NCBI RefSeq assembly: GCF_024919295.1 | Contig: NZ_JANWTC010000008.1 | Span: 85,495 to 149,494 of the forward strand | Origin: Corynebacterium lemuris | Lineage (GTDB): Bacteria > Actinomycetota > Actinomycetes > Mycobacteriales > Mycobacteriaceae | DNA: 64,000 bases | Reading direction: 5' to 3' | Shown here: positions 19,271 through 28,655 of the stretch, piece after piece | How the letters are laid out: each line of letters begins with the position of its first letter | Numbering within the stretch: the first letter of the stretch is position 1 | The notes under the pieces: model-generated | The model's input: the letters and a program-made list of their open reading frames with translations, nothing else | Told to the model about the DNA's origin: nothing | Databases searched by the model: none | Translations under genes and position numbers: made by a program

Positions 19271-20788
19271 TCAGCCTTCCCAGCGCTCCCGGGAGGCGGT
19301 CTCGTCGTCGCCGTAGTCGTATTCGTCGATGAGTCCGCGTCGGGCCTGGGAGGCGCGCTTGCGTTCCGTGGCGGAGAGCCGCTCGTTGGACAGCAGGCGG
19401 GCGTCCTGGCCGCGGCCGGCCACGGTCGGGTCGACGCCGGCGCCGGTGAGCGGTTCCCAGTCGAAGGAGACGTCGCCGATGGTGACATGGGCCCCTTCGC
19501 GGGCACCGGCCCTGTGCAGGGCGTCCTCGACACCCATGGCGGCGAGTCGGTCCGCGAGGTAACCGATGGCTTCCTCGTTCTCGAAGTCGGTCTGGGTGAT
19601 CCAGCGTTCGATCTTCTCGCCGGTGACGACGAAGCCGCCCTCGATCTCCGGGTCGGGGGTGACCACGAATTCGGGCGCGCGGCGCTTGCGGGCGTCGACG
19701 GCCTTGGGGCGGATGATGGTGTGCTCGGTGTCCACCGCCGCACGGGGGCGGCGTCGGCGGTCCTCCTTGACGATCTCCAGGAGCTTGTACTTCAGCGGTT
19801 CCAGGCCCTTGTGGGCGACGGCGGAGATGATGAAGATGGGCCAGCCGAACTTCTCCTCCAGGTCCTCCCGGACGAACTCGGCGAGTTCCTCGGCCTCAGG
19901 CACGTCGGCCTTGTTGAGGACGATGACGCGCGGCCGGTCGCTCAGGTCCCCGAGTCCCACGTCGCCTTCGAGCACCGACTCGTAGGCGGCGAGTTCGGCC
20001 TCCAGGGCCTCGATGTCGCTGACCGGGTCGCGGCCGGGCTCCATGGTGGCGGTGTCGACCACGTGCACCAGCACGGAGGTGCGTTCGATGTGGCGGAGGA
20101 AGTCCAGGCCGAGGCCCTTGCCTTCGGAGGCCCCGGGGATCAGGCCGGGGACATCGGCCATGGTGAAGGACTCGTGTCCGACGTTGACCACGCCCAGGTT
20201 GGGGGCCAGCGTGGTAAAGGGGTAGTCGGCGATCTTGGGTTTCGCGGCGGAGAGCACCGAGATGAGCGAGGACTTGCCGGCGGAGGGGAAGCCGACGAGG
20301 CCGACATCGGCCATGGTCTTCAGTTCCAGGATGAGGTCGTGCTGCTCACCGGGTTCACCCTTGAGCGCAAAGCCGGGTGCCTTGCGCTTGTGGGAGGCCA
20401 GTGCGGCGTTGCCCAGGCCACCGAAGCCACCTGCGGCGGCGATGAAGCGGGTGCCGGGCACGGTGAGGTCGGCCAGGACCTCCCCGCCTTCAGACATGAC
20501 GACGGTGCCCACCGGCACCTCGAGGATGAGGTCCTCACCGCGGGCGCCGTTGCGGTTGGAGCCGGCGCCGTTGGCGCCGCGGTCGGCCTTGATGTGGGGG
20601 CGGAAGTGGAAGTCCATGAGGGTGTGCACCTGGGGGGAGACCTCCAGGATGATGTCACCGCCGTGGCCGCCGTTGCCTCCGTCGGGTCCGCCGAGTGGTT
20701 TGAACTTCTCCCGGTGGACGGACACGCAGCCGTGGCCGCCGTCTCCGGCGGCGAGGTGCAGGACCACGCGGTCTACGAAGCGGGACAT
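19271..20788 (-). CDS. obg: GTPase Obg
   Basis: 505 residues in three parts. The glycine-rich Obg fold (residues 1-158) is followed by the G domain with [15 protein letters not shown] and NKAD. The C-terminal OCT domain of about 100 residues ([18 protein letters not shown]) is the form found in actinobacteria. It acts in 50S maturation and stress control. AGGAGG lies 8 nt before the ATG. Position after rpmA and before proB is the standard actinobacterial order. Confidence 0.97.
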   Translation of the reverse strand: MSRFVDRVVLHLAAGDGGHGCVSVHREKFKPLGGPDGGNGGHGGDIILEVSPQVHTLMDFHFRPHIKADRGANGAGSNRNGARGEDLILEVPVGTVVMSEGGEVLADLTVPGTRFIAAAGGFGGLGNAALASHKRKAPGFALKGEPGEQHDLILELKTMADVGLVGFPSAGKSSLISVLSAAKPKIADYPFTTLAPNLGVVNVGHESFTMADVPGLIPGASEGKGLGLDFLRHIERTSVLVHVVDTATMEPGRDPVSDIEALEAELAAYESVLEGDVGLGDLSDRPRVIVLNKADVPEAEELAEFVREDLEEKFGWPIFIISAVAHKGLEPLKYKLLEIVKEDRRRRPRAAVDTEHTIIRPKAVDARKRRAPEFVVTPDPEIEGGFVVTGEKIERWITQTDFENEEAIGYLADRLAAMGVEDALHRAGAREGAHVTIGDVSFDWEPLTGAGVDPTVAGRGQDARLLSNERLSATERKRASQARRGLIDEYDYGDDETASRERWEG

Positions 20789-20904
20789 GTGGGTCTTCCT
20801 CCTGTTGTGGGGCAGGTAGTGCTCAAGAATACCTGCAGAAATGGCCGAAACCCGCCGCTCCCCCGGAAGGGATGCGACGGGCTCCAGACAGTGGTCGTTA
20901 TGAC

Positions 20905-21171
20905 CTAGGCGTCGACGGTCTCATTCTCAACGATGTTGACCATGCGACGGTTGCGCTTGATGCCGAACTCGACGGCACCGGCCTTGAGGGCGAAGAGAGT
21001 GTCGTCGCCACCGCGACCGACATTCTCGCCCGGGTGGAACTTGGTTCCGCGCTGACGGACCAGGATCTCACCGGCCTTGACCTGCTGGCCACCGAAACGC
21101 TTCACGCCGAGGCGCTTGGCCTCGGAGTCGCGGCCGTTGCTGGAGCTGGATGCACCCTTCTTAGTTGCCAT
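20905..21171 (-). CDS. rpmA: 50S ribosomal protein L27
   Basis: 88 residues starting [16 protein letters not shown], with [22 protein letters not shown] typical of L27, whose N-terminal tail reaches the peptidyl-transferase centre. It follows rplU by 17 nt and forms one operon with it. The 116-nt gap to obg shows only a weak hairpin, so read-through to obg is likely. Confidence 0.97.
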   Translation of the reverse strand: MATKKGASSSSNGRDSEAKRLGVKRFGGQQVKAGEILVRQRGTKFHPGENVGRGGDDTLFALKAGAVEFGIKRNRRMVNIVENETVDA

Positions 21172-21188
21172 TGGTTACCCTCCTTGGC

Positions 21189-21494
21189 TTATTTGATACC
21201 GGTGACCTTGAGCACCGTCAGCGGCTGACGGTGACCCTGGCGCTTCTTGTAGCCGGTCTTGTTCTTGTACTTCATGATGTGGATCTTCGGGCCCTTGGTG
21301 TGCTCGACGATCTCTGCGGCGACGCTCACGCTGGCGAGGTCATCGGCCTTGGACTTGACGTTGGAACCGTCGACGAGCAGAACGGGGGTCAGAGCCACGG
21401 ACGCACCCGGCTCACCCTCGAGCTTCTCGACCTTGACGAGGTCACCTTCGGCAACCTTGTACTGCTTGCCGCCGGTCTTGACGATCGCGTACAT
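21189..21494 (-). CDS. rplU: 50S ribosomal protein L21
   Basis: 101 residues beginning [18 protein letters not shown] and ending with [17 protein letters not shown], both hallmarks of L21, which binds 23S rRNA domain VI. AGGAGG precedes the ATG. It is first gene of the rplU-rpmA operon, with a strong promoter 120 nt upstream. Confidence 0.97.
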   Translation of the reverse strand: MYAIVKTGGKQYKVAEGDLVKVEKLEGEPGASVALTPVLLVDGSNVKSKADDLASVSVAAEIVEHTKGPKIHIMKYKNKTGYKKRQGHRQPLTVLKVTGIK

Positions 21495-21613
21495 AGGAGG
21501 GTTACCCCTTATCTAAACTCGGCTCAGGTTCGCGGACGCGGACCTGAATGGACGTATTTCACTGGCGTTTCAAGGGCCTGCAGGCACACCGGAGCCCCAG
21601 GGGGCAGGGCGGC

Positions 21614-21641
21614 GCAATATCCCTAAAACAGCGACTGTCAA
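21614..21641 (-). promoter_or_regulatory. rplU-rpmA promoter
   Basis: On the minus strand TTGACA (21636-21641) and TATTGC (21614-21619) are 16 nt apart. The leader of about 115 nt includes an imperfect 10-bp hairpin, caggttcgcg/cgcggacctg (about 21530-21551), just before the ribosome-binding site. It might act as a ribosomal-protein leader. Confidence 0.6.
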
Positions 21642-21688
21642 AGACTACCCCGCCAGCTCGCCAAAAGACAAACTGCTGGTGTGAGCCA

Positions 21689-24600
21689 TTAACGTCCGCT
21701 GCTCCGCCTGCTCACGCGCCTGCGGCCGCGGCCCGCGCGCTTCTCGACGCCACCTTCCACCACGTCCCGTTTCTCCTCACGCCGGGGCGCCTGCTCCGGC
21801 TGTGCGGGTGCGGTCTCCTGCGTCGTGGCGGTGGTGCGGCGCACGGCGCGCCGGCGTCCGCGTGCCCTGGTGGGCGCGCCGGAGGAGACCTCCTGCGGCT
21901 GCTCCGTCACCCGGCTCTCCGCGCGGGGGCTGGTGGAGCGGCTGACCCGACGGCGTCCGCGGCCACGCGGGCTGCTCTCCTCCTCAACCTCCCGGGTCTC
22001 CCGAACCTCGGGCACCTTGATCATGGTTTCCTCGGCCCTGGCCACCGGGCCGGAGGGTGCCGAACCGGGGAAATCCTCCGGCTTCGGGCGGTGGTCCGAG
22101 CGGGAGTTGCCGCGGGTGCGGCGGCGACGGCGCGGGGAGGCATCGAAATCGGCGACCGCCTGCTGGAAGGTCTTCTCCCCGCCCGCAGTGGCTGGTACGT
22201 AGTCGGCACCCGAGGGTTCCTCGGGGTCGATCTCATCGGCCCGGTCCACGGCGGCGTCGACGATGGCTTCGATGTCGCTGCTGCCGGACTCCTCCACCAC
22301 CTCGGGGGCCTCGGGGGCATCGGGGGCGCGGCCCCGGCTGGTGCCGCGGCGGCCGCGTCGGGACCGGCGGCGTCGGGAAGCAGTGTCGGGTTCCTCGTCG
22401 GTGACCACGACTGCGGCGGCGAGTTCCTCGATGTCCGGGGCCTGTGCGTCCTCGGCCACCTCAGCAACCTCAGTCTCCGCCGGCTCCTCCTTGCGCAGGG
22501 CGGTGGCCGCCGGGTGGTGGGAGCCACGGCCGCGCTGACCGCGGGGCCGCTCCTCGATCTCGGGGTGCTCCTCAACCGGGTCCTCATGCAGGATGAGACC
22601 GCGGCCTGCGCAGTGCTCGCATTCGGTGGAGAAGGTGTCCAGCAGGCCGGTGCCCAGGCGCTTGCGGGTCATCTGCACCAGGCCGAGGGAGGTGACCTCG
22701 GAGACCTGGTGGCGGGTGCGGTCGCGGCCGAGGGCCTCCTTGAGGCGGCGCAGCACCAGTTCCTGGTTCTCGGGCAGGACCATGTCGATGAAGTCGACGA
22801 CGATCATGCCGCCGAGGTCGCGCAGCCGCATCTGGCGGACGATCTCCTCGGCCGCCTCAAGGTTGTTGCGGGTGACGGTCTCCTCGAGGTTGCCGCCGGA
22901 GCCGGTGAATTTTCCGGTGTTGACGTCGACGACGACCATCGCCTCGGTCCGGTCGATGACCAGGGAGCCGCCGGAGGGCAGCCAGACCTTGCGGTTGAGG
23001 GCCTTCTGCAGCTGCTCGTCGACACGGAACTGCTCAAAGGCGTCCTTGCCGTCGCGTTCGTCACGGTTGTAGCGCTGCACGCGGTCGAGGAGGTCGGGGG
23101 CGACGGACTTCACGTAGGCGTGGACGGTGTTCCAGGCACGGTCGCCGTCGACGATCAGCGAGGTGAAGTCCTCGTTGAACAGGTCCCGGACGACCTTGAC
23201 CAGCATGTCCGGTTCCTCGTACATGGTGACGGGGCGGGCGCCGCGGGAGCTGGTCTCCTTGCCGGCACGTTCCTGGATGTCCTCCCAGAGGCGGTGCAGA
23301 CGGTCGACGTCGGCGGCGATGGCCTCCTCCGGCACGCCTTCGGCGGCGGTGCGGATGATCGCCCCGCCCTGGCCCGGCACAACGCGGGCGAGGATCTCCT
23401 TGAGGCGTCTGCGCTCGGGTCCGGGCAGCTTGCGGGAGATGCCCGCGCTGCGGCCGCCGGGCACGTAGACCAGGTAGCGGCCGGCCAGGGAGATCTGGGT
23501 GGTCAGGCGCGCCCCCTTGTGGCCGATGGGGTCCTTGCTCACCTGGACGAGGACCTGGTCGCCGGACTTCAGGGCCTGCTCGATGCGGCGGCCGCGGCCG
23601 CCGAGGCCTGCGGACTTCCAGTCGACCTCACCGGCGTAGAGGACACCGTTGCGACCCTGGCCGATGTCGATGAAGGCCGCCTCCATGCTGGGCAGCACGT
23701 TCTGCACGCGGCCGAGGTAGATGTTGCCGATCATGGAGGCCTGCGCCTCGCTGGTGACGAAGTGTTCGACGAGCAGTTCGTCCTCGAGCACGCCGACCTG
23801 GGTGACCACGCCCGGGTGGTCGTGGCGCTGACGTTCGCGCACCACCATGGTGCGTTCGACGGATTCGCGGCGGGCCAGGAACTCCGCCTGGGAGACGATG
23901 TGCTTCTTGCGGCGGCCCTCCTCGCGCATCTCGGTGCGGCGGCGGCGCTGCGCCTCCAGGCGGGTGGAGCCCTTGAGGGCGACGGGCTCCTCAGGCAGGT
24001 CCTCCTCCTGCTTATCGACGTCCACTTCCTCGACGGTCTCCGCTACCTCGGGGGTCTCCTGCTCCTCGGGGCCCCGGCCACGGCCGGCGCCGCGGCGGCC
24101 GCGTCGGCGGCGTCGTGAAGCAGTGGGCTCATCCTCGTCCTCATCCTCGTCCTCATCCCCGGTCTCCACCGCGGCAGCTTCCGTACCGGGGGCCATGAAC
24201 AGCGGCACGAACTGTTCGACGACGGATTCCTCCACCGGCTTCGGGGTGATCTCCGGGGTGACGTCCTCCAGGAGGTCCCCGGTCGGTTCCTCCTGCAGGA
24301 GGACAGCGAGGTCCGCCTCGACCCTCTCCTCGATCTGGGAGATCTCGTTGGCCACGTTCTTGCGGACCCGGTTGCGGAGCAGCTCCGCGCCCTGCGGGGC
24401 GTCCTCCGGTTCAGTCTCGGCCTGGGGGGCGAGCGCGTCGATGACCTGGCGGGTCTCTTCGGGGGCGAGTGCGGACTGGGCGACCTTCTTCAGGCCCAGG
24501 CCTGCTGCCACCTCGATGATCTCCCTCGAGGTCTTCCCCAGCGCCTTGGCCAGGACATGGACGCGGACCTTCTTCTCCAGCAGCTCGGGGTCGAGCTGCG

Positions 24601-24739
24601 GCTGCACGGCCTGCACCTGCTCTGCCTGGGGCGCGGCGGTCTTCCGGGTTGCCTTGCGCGTGGAGCGGCGCTTCCTCGGCGCCGCCTTCTCCCCGCTGTC
24701 AGTGTTGTTTCGGTCGGTGGGTTCGGTGGATTCAGCCAC
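21689..24739 (-). CDS. rne: Ribonuclease E/G with long charged arms
   Basis: 1016 residues. Residues about 55-110 resemble an IF2 N-terminal module (LAKALGKTSREIIEVA...LGLKKVAQSAL). An acidic, Arg-rich arm follows, then the catalytic core: S1 domain (GNIYLGRVQNVLPSMEAAFIDIGQGRNG), the metal-binding Asp in VVVDVNTGKF and IVVDFIDM, and the Zn-link CEHCAGRG. The last 250 residues are a second disordered Arg-rich arm. RNase E cuts single-stranded RNA in mRNA decay and rRNA processing. The two arms share a repeated motif (see findings). Confidence 0.95.
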   Translation of the reverse strand: MAESTEPTDRNNTDSGEKAAPRKRRSTRKATRKTAAPQAEQVQAVQPQLDPELLEKKVRVHVLAKALGKTSREIIEVAAGLGLKKVAQSALAPEETRQVIDALAPQAETEPEDAPQGAELLRNRVRKNVANEISQIEERVEADLAVLLQEEPTGDLLEDVTPEITPKPVEESVVEQFVPLFMAPGTEAAAVETGDEDEDEDEDEPTASRRRRRGRRGAGRGRGPEEQETPEVAETVEEVDVDKQEEDLPEEPVALKGSTRLEAQRRRRTEMREEGRRKKHIVSQAEFLARRESVERTMVVRERQRHDHPGVVTQVGVLEDELLVEHFVTSEAQASMIGNIYLGRVQNVLPSMEAAFIDIGQGRNGVLYAGEVDWKSAGLGGRGRRIEQALKSGDQVLVQVSKDPIGHKGARLTTQISLAGRYLVYVPGGRSAGISRKLPGPERRRLKEILARVVPGQGGAIIRTAAEGVPEEAIAADVDRLHRLWEDIQERAGKETSSRGARPVTMYEEPDMLVKVVRDLFNEDFTSLIVDGDRAWNTVHAYVKSVAPDLLDRVQRYNRDERDGKDAFEQFRVDEQLQKALNRKVWLPSGGSLVIDRTEAMVVVDVNTGKFTGSGGNLEETVTRNNLEAAEEIVRQMRLRDLGGMIVVDFIDMVLPENQELVLRRLKEALGRDRTRHQVSEVTSLGLVQMTRKRLGTGLLDTFSTECEHCAGRGLILHEDPVEEHPEIEERPRGQRGRGSHHPAATALRKEEPAETEVAEVAEDAQAPDIEELAAAVVVTDEEPDTASRRRRSRRGRRGTSRGRAPDAPEAPEVVEESGSSDIEAIVDAAVDRADEIDPEEPSGADYVPATAGGEKTFQQAVADFDASPRRRRRTRGNSRSDHRPKPEDFPGSAPSGPVARAEETMIKVPEVRETREVEEESSPRGRGRRRVSRSTSPRAESRVTEQPQEVSSGAPTRARGRRRAVRRTTATTQETAPAQPEQAPRREEKRDVVEGGVEKRAGRGRRRVSRRSSGR

Positions 24740-24977
24740 GGGTTCTCCTGTTGTTCCTCAGGGCGGTTCACTCCCCGGGCGCTGGCGAGGGGTCCTCGCC
24801 GCCGCCGCACAGGGGTCGCCTGCAAAGTTTCGTCGTTGTCTGCGGTATTGAGTTGTGCAACTTCTGGGGTACTGCCTCGAGCACCCCACATCAGGCCGGG
24901 GGCGATGACAGCACAATCCAGCCACCATTGTCGCACACCAGGGGGTGGCCGTGCCGAAGCGCGTAGGGTCGGAGGCT

Positions 24978-25700
24978 GTGTCGGAAGAGTTGTCGCCCTA
25001 CCGCGAGCGCACTGCCCTGCCCCTCGGGCGTGCGCTGATCCCCTCCGCCGGGGTCGGCGCCACGTTCACGTTCATCATGACCGGCCTGACAGTCCCCGCT
25101 CTGGTGGCCGCTGCGGTGACGGCCCTGACCGCCTGGCTGGTGCTGCCCCGCAGCTTCTGGTCCGGCGGGATGGACATGACCACCCTTTCCCCCGTGGATT
25201 GCTCCCGCTGGGACCGGGTGCGCCCGTTCCTCCCCGGTGCGCTGGCATTCGGGGCGGGACTGCTGCCCGGTGACGGGGTGATCGGCGAGGTACCCGTGTG
25301 GCCATTCTATTTCGTGGGCACCACAGCCGCGATGGTGTGGGCGGCCCGCGGGGGCGGGCGCCGCAGTGAGGTCGTGGGCCGGCGCCGGGCCCGGGCGGCC
25401 CTGGAGACCACCCCGCTGGAGGAGGCCACCGCCACCCGCCTGCGGGCGGCCGCCGCACACCGGGAGGTGCTGCTCGGCCTGACCGCACTCGGGGCCATCG
25501 ACGGCATCCGTGCCCGGGTGTGGAAACTCGCCGAGGTCCTCAACCGGGAGGAGTCGGAGGTGCACGGAGAGGTCATCGCGCTGCACCGGCAGGGCGTGGT
25601 GGGGGTGTCCACGATCGACTCCGGGGCGGACACCTCCCGCCATCTGGTGGAGATCACCCCGGTGGGTGTGCGGGTGCTGGAGGAACTGCACCGGAGATGA
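24978..25700 (+). CDS. Conserved membrane protein with possible winged-helix C-terminus
   Basis: 240 residues from GTG 24978. There are two or three hydrophobic segments in the first 110 residues, an Arg-rich stretch (RRSEVVGRRRARAALE), and a C-terminal part (EVLNREESEVHGEVIALHRQGVVGVSTIDSG) that looks like a winged helix. The function is not recognised. GTG 24945 and 24951 are alternative starts. TAGGGT (24963-24968) would suit a -10 box of a leaderless transcript at 24978. It ends at a hairpin shared with ndk. Confidence 0.6.
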   Translation: MSEELSPYRERTALPLGRALIPSAGVGATFTFIMTGLTVPALVAAAVTALTAWLVLPRSFWSGGMDMTTLSPVDCSRWDRVRPFLPGALAFGAGLLPGDGVIGEVPVWPFYFVGTTAAMVWAARGGGRRSEVVGRRRARAALETTPLEEATATRLRAAAAHREVLLGLTALGAIDGIRARVWKLAEVLNREESEVHGEVIALHRQGVVGVSTIDSGADTSRHLVEITPVGVRVLEELHRR

Positions 25701-25712
25701 GCGGAGATGACG

Positions 25713-25739
25713 AAGGCCCCCGCACGTGGCGGGGGCCTT
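25713..25739. terminator. Bidirectional terminator between membrane protein gene and ndk
   Basis: An 11-bp stem (aaggcccccgc, 25713-25723, with 25729-25739) with a 5-nt loop lies between convergent stops. Confidence 0.8.
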
Positions 25740-25755
25740 GAGCATGTTCCGGGAA

Positions 25756-26166
25756 CTACAGGTTCGGGAACCAGATGGAGATCTCGCGCTCGGCGGACTC
25801 CGGGGAGTCGGAGCCGTGGACGACGTTCTCACCGACGGTCAGGGCGAAGTCACCGCGGATGGTGCCCGGGGTGGCCTTGGAGACCGGGTCGGTGCCGCCG
25901 GCCAGCTGACGCCAGGCCTCGATGGCACGCTCGCCCTCGACGATGCCGGCGATCAGCGGCGCGGAGGTGATGAACTCGACGAGCTCACCGAAGAAGGGCT
26001 TGTCGGAGTGCTCGGCGTAGTGCTGCTCAGCGGTGGCGCGGTCGGCGACACGCAGGTCCAGGGCGGTGAGCTTGAGGCCCTTGCGCTCGATGCGGGCGAT
26101 GATCTCGCCGACGTGGCCGTTGGTGACACCGTCCGGCTTGATGAGGATGAGAGTGCGTTCAGTCAT
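25756..26166 (-). CDS. ndk: Nucleoside diphosphate kinase
   Basis: 136 residues, the normal length. It shows [10 protein letters not shown] at the N-terminus and the phospho-histidine in [16 protein letters not shown]. It transfers phosphate between nucleoside tri- and diphosphates. In C. glutamicum it also lies near folC; here a few small genes intervene. Confidence 0.97.
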   Translation of the reverse strand: MTERTLILIKPDGVTNGHVGEIIARIERKGLKLTALDLRVADRATAEQHYAEHSDKPFFGELVEFITSAPLIAGIVEGERAIEAWRQLAGGTDPVSKATPGTIRGDFALTVGENVVHGSDSPESAEREISIWFPNL

Positions 26167-26195
26167 GGCGAGGATCCTACCTGAGCAGGTGCCGC

Positions 26196-26936
26196 TCAGC
26201 GCGTTGAGGTCCCCGCCCCGGTATCCAGCACCTCGTGGCTGACGCCGGTCTCCAGGACGGTCCGCAGCCGGTCCGGGTCAATCTCCCCGTCGGGGGCGGT
26301 GCAGGCCCGCATCCCCTGGGTGCGGTCCTGGCCGAACTGCAGCCGCAGGCACACGAAATCATCACTGCGCCCGCTCGTCCCCTCGAGTTGGGCACGGGTG
26401 AGCTCCGGGTACACGGGGAGCACTTCGGCGGCGGCAGCCAGGCGGCACCGGGAGTCCGCGCAGTCCGGCAGCCGGAGGGTGACCATCCGGCCGGTGCGGT
26501 CGAAAACGACCGCGGCCACCGGCGTGCCGGGGCCGGTGAAGGCGGCGGTGGCGTCGAAGACGGTGGCCCGGGTGTGTTCCGCCCCGGAGTAGTTGACCCC
26601 GTCGAGCCGGAAGAAGTTGGACTGTTTGCGGACGTCAACGCCGCCGGAACGGTTCTGGTCCTGGAGCAGGCCGATGAGCCGGGAGACCCCCACCCGGTCG
26701 AGGCCCTCGAAATCGGGGCGGACGATGACCTCGCCGACGCCCTTGTAGCCGACCCCACTCTGGTAGCTGACGTGTTCAGCCAGTCCGGCCTCCTCCGCCT
26801 CACGTTCGAACTTCGTGGCCAGCTGCCGGGCCTGCATGCCGTTGAGGGGGCCGCAGGCCACGAAGTAGAAGCCCCCGATGAACAGGGCCAGCGCCACGAG
26901 GAGACCCGCCAGCACGCGGAGGAGGATCGCCAGCAT
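26196..26936 (-). CDS. Membrane-anchored hypothetical protein
   Basis: 246 residues. An N-terminal hydrophobic helix (residues about 3-28, ending FYFVACG) is followed by an extracytoplasmic domain with four cysteines (DCADSRC, FVCLR, RACTAP) that could form disulfides. The Cys after the helix is not in a clear lipobox. No family is recognised. It starts 3 nt after the stop of the small membrane protein gene upstream, so the two are cotranscribed and probably functionally linked. Confidence 0.6.
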   Translation of the reverse strand: MLAILLRVLAGLLVALALFIGGFYFVACGPLNGMQARQLATKFEREAEEAGLAEHVSYQSGVGYKGVGEVIVRPDFEGLDRVGVSRLIGLLQDQNRSGGVDVRKQSNFFRLDGVNYSGAEHTRATVFDATAAFTGPGTPVAAVVFDRTGRMVTLRLPDCADSRCRLAAAAEVLPVYPELTRAQLEGTSGRSDDFVCLRLQFGQDRTQGMRACTAPDGEIDPDRLRTVLETGVSHEVLDTGAGTSTR

Positions 26937-26939
26937 GGC

Positions 26940-27260
26940 TCAGCGTAGTTCGAGGACTGTCCGGCGGGCCTGCTCCGGGGAGGCGTCGCGGAACCAGAGC
27001 TGGACCTGGCGGATGGCGGCTCCCTCGTCGCCGCGGTCGAGCATCCCGCGCAGGGTGGCGCGCTTCTCCCCGTCGAGGACGATCTCGCCTGGCTGACGTT
27101 CCTCGGCGACGATTTTGAGGCCCATGACGAGGAACACCCCGGCGGCGAGGAGGGCGATGACGGCGGCGAGGTTCGAGACGTCGAAAAGCTTGAGGACGAG
27201 GGCCACCACACTGAGTGCGGCGGCGAGTCCGAGGTAGAGGGCACGCATGTCATCCAGCAT
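26940..27260 (-). CDS. Small membrane protein, hypothetical
   Basis: 106 residues with two hydrophobic helices near the N-terminus (LYLGLAAALSVVALVLKLF and LAAVIALLAAGVFLVMGLKIV), then a soluble, charged half ending with RRTVLELR. The start may be 27260 (GGGGGCGGG upstream) or 27248 (MRALYLG). The function is unknown. It forms a two-gene unit with the downstream anchored protein and diverges from the pirin operon. Confidence 0.6.
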   Translation of the reverse strand: MLDDMRALYLGLAAALSVVALVLKLFDVSNLAAVIALLAAGVFLVMGLKIVAEERQPGEIVLDGEKRATLRGMLDRGDEGAAIRQVQLWFRDASPEQARRTVLELR

Positions 27261-27296
27261 AACCCGCCCCCGCATCATCATTTTGAGTATATATCA

Positions 27297-27310
27297 ACAA
27301 CATCTGTTGT
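27297..27310. promoter_or_regulatory. Palindromic operator candidate upstream of the pirin operon
   Basis: ACAACA-TC-TGTTGT is a perfect 6+6 inverted repeat ending 11 nt before the pirin ATG. A TATATA stretch (about 27289-27294) just upstream is a likely -10 region, so a repressor bound here would block transcription start. No regulator gene is adjacent. Confidence 0.5.
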
Positions 27311-27321
27311 AGAGTGGTGCC

Positions 27322-28344
27322 ATGTCCGTCACCGACCGCTTCCCCGTCGAGCAGGTCCTCACCCCTGCTCCCCCGCACTGCACCGATGGCGCCCGAGTCG
27401 AGATCATCACATCCCGCGAGGTCCCGCTCGGCGGCCCACGTGCCATGACCGTCCACCGCACCCTCCCCCAGCGCCAGCGCAGCCTCATCGGCGCCTGGTG
27501 TTTCGTCGACCACTACGGACCTGACGACGTCTCCGTCTCCGGCGGCATGGACGTCGCCCCGCACCCGCACACCGGCCTGCAGACGGTGTCGTGGCTCTTC
27601 GAGGGCGCCGTCACCCACCACGACTCCGGCGACCAGCACGCCGTGGTCCTGCCCGGGGAGGTCAACCTCATGACCGCCGGCGCCGGCATCTGCCACTCGG
27701 AGGTCTCCACGCAGGACACCACGCTCCTGCACGGCGTGCAGCTGTGGACCGTGCTGCCCGACGCCGACCGCAACGGCCCCCGCCGCTTCGACCACCACGC
27801 CCCCGAACCCGTCCACTTCGAGGGCGGCAGCGCGCTCGTCTTCCTCGGTTCCCTGCTCGGCTACGACTCCCCCGTCCACACCTTCAGCCCCCTGCTCGGC
27901 GCGGAGCTCCGCCTCGAGCCCGGCGCGGTGCTCATCCTCGACGTCGACCCCGCCTTCGAGCACGGCCTGCTTGTCGACGCCGGCCAGATCGACCTCGAGG
28001 GCGTAGTCGTCGCCCCCACCGAACTCGCCTACACCGGTGTCGGTGAGAAGCAGCTGCGCATCCGCAACCACGGCGAGACCCCCGCCCGGATGGTGCTCAT
28101 CGGAGGTGAGCCCTTCGGCGAGGAGATCGTCATGTGGTGGAACTTCGTGGGCCGCGACCATGCCGAGATCGAGAAGTTCCGCCAGGAATGGCAGGGCCAG
28201 AGCGACCGTTTCGGCGTCACCCGCGGTTACATCGGCAAGGATCCCGCCGGCCCGACCTGGCTGCCCGCCCCCGCGCTGCCGCATGCCGCCATCCGGCCGC
28301 GGCGCAACCCCGATCCTGTCGCCCGCCCCGAAGAGAGGATCTGA
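27322..28344 (+). CDS. Pirin-family protein
   Basis: 340 residues of a bicupin. The N-terminal pirin motif GAWCFVDHYGPDD leads to metal ligands in APHPHTGLQTVSWLFEG (two His) and ITAGAGICHSE-like MTAGAGICHSEVS (His and Glu). A C-terminal pirin domain (RMVLIGGEPFGEEIVMWWNFVGRD) follows. Pirins bind Fe or another metal; some act as quercetinases or redox sensors. It is first gene of a three-gene operon with an N-acetyltransferase and an AhpD-like protein, pointing to oxidative or electrophile stress. Confidence 0.92.
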   Translation: MSVTDRFPVEQVLTPAPPHCTDGARVEIITSREVPLGGPRAMTVHRTLPQRQRSLIGAWCFVDHYGPDDVSVSGGMDVAPHPHTGLQTVSWLFEGAVTHHDSGDQHAVVLPGEVNLMTAGAGICHSEVSTQDTTLLHGVQLWTVLPDADRNGPRRFDHHAPEPVHFEGGSALVFLGSLLGYDSPVHTFSPLLGAELRLEPGAVLILDVDPAFEHGLLVDAGQIDLEGVVVAPTELAYTGVGEKQLRIRNHGETPARMVLIGGEPFGEEIVMWWNFVGRDHAEIEKFRQEWQGQSDRFGVTRGYIGKDPAGPTWLPAPALPHAAIRPRRNPDPVARPEERI

Positions 28345-28346
28345 CC

Positions 28347-28655
28347 GTGATCACCCGCCTACCCGACCGCTTCGAGATCACCGTCGACAACCACACGGCC
28401 GGCCACACCGCCTACCTGGACCGCGGTGGGGAACGCATCTTCCACCACACCGAGATCGGCGGGGAGTTCGGCGGCCGCGGCCTGGCCGGGCAGGTCGTCG
28501 AGGCCGCCCTGAAGCAGACCGCCGAGGCAGGGAAAACCGTGGTCGCCGTGTGCCCTTATGTGCGAAAATGGCTGGAGAAGAACAACCCGGAAGACATCAC
28601 GTGGCGCAAGCCCACCCCGGAAGAACTCACCTGGCTGAAGAAGGAACTCCCATGA
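28347..28655 (+). CDS. Small GNAT N-acetyltransferase, NATD1/YjdJ type
   Basis: 102 residues. It keeps the short GNAT core: HTAYLDRGGERIFHHTEIGGEFGGRGLAGQVVEAAL (acetyl-CoA loop GGRGLAG) and VVAVCPYVRKWLEKN, as in the NATD1/YjdJ group. The substrate is unknown. The GTG start at 28347, 2 nt after the pirin stop, is inferred; the frame extends further upstream but inside pirin. It overlaps the next gene by 4 nt (ATGA). Confidence 0.85.
   Translation: MITRLPDRFEITVDNHTAGHTAYLDRGGERIFHHTEIGGEFGGRGLAGQVVEAALKQTAEAGKTVVAVCPYVRKWLEKNNPEDITWRKPTPEELTWLKKELP

Noticed and set aside
21548..24118. 856-residue plus-strand open frame opposite rne
   Set aside because: Antisense to a clear RNase E; no start signal or domain.
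24851..24862. AGTTG-TG-CAACT dyad between rne and the membrane protein gene as an operator
   Set aside because: Short, single, and no adjacent regulator or promoter elements, so not distinguishable from chance.
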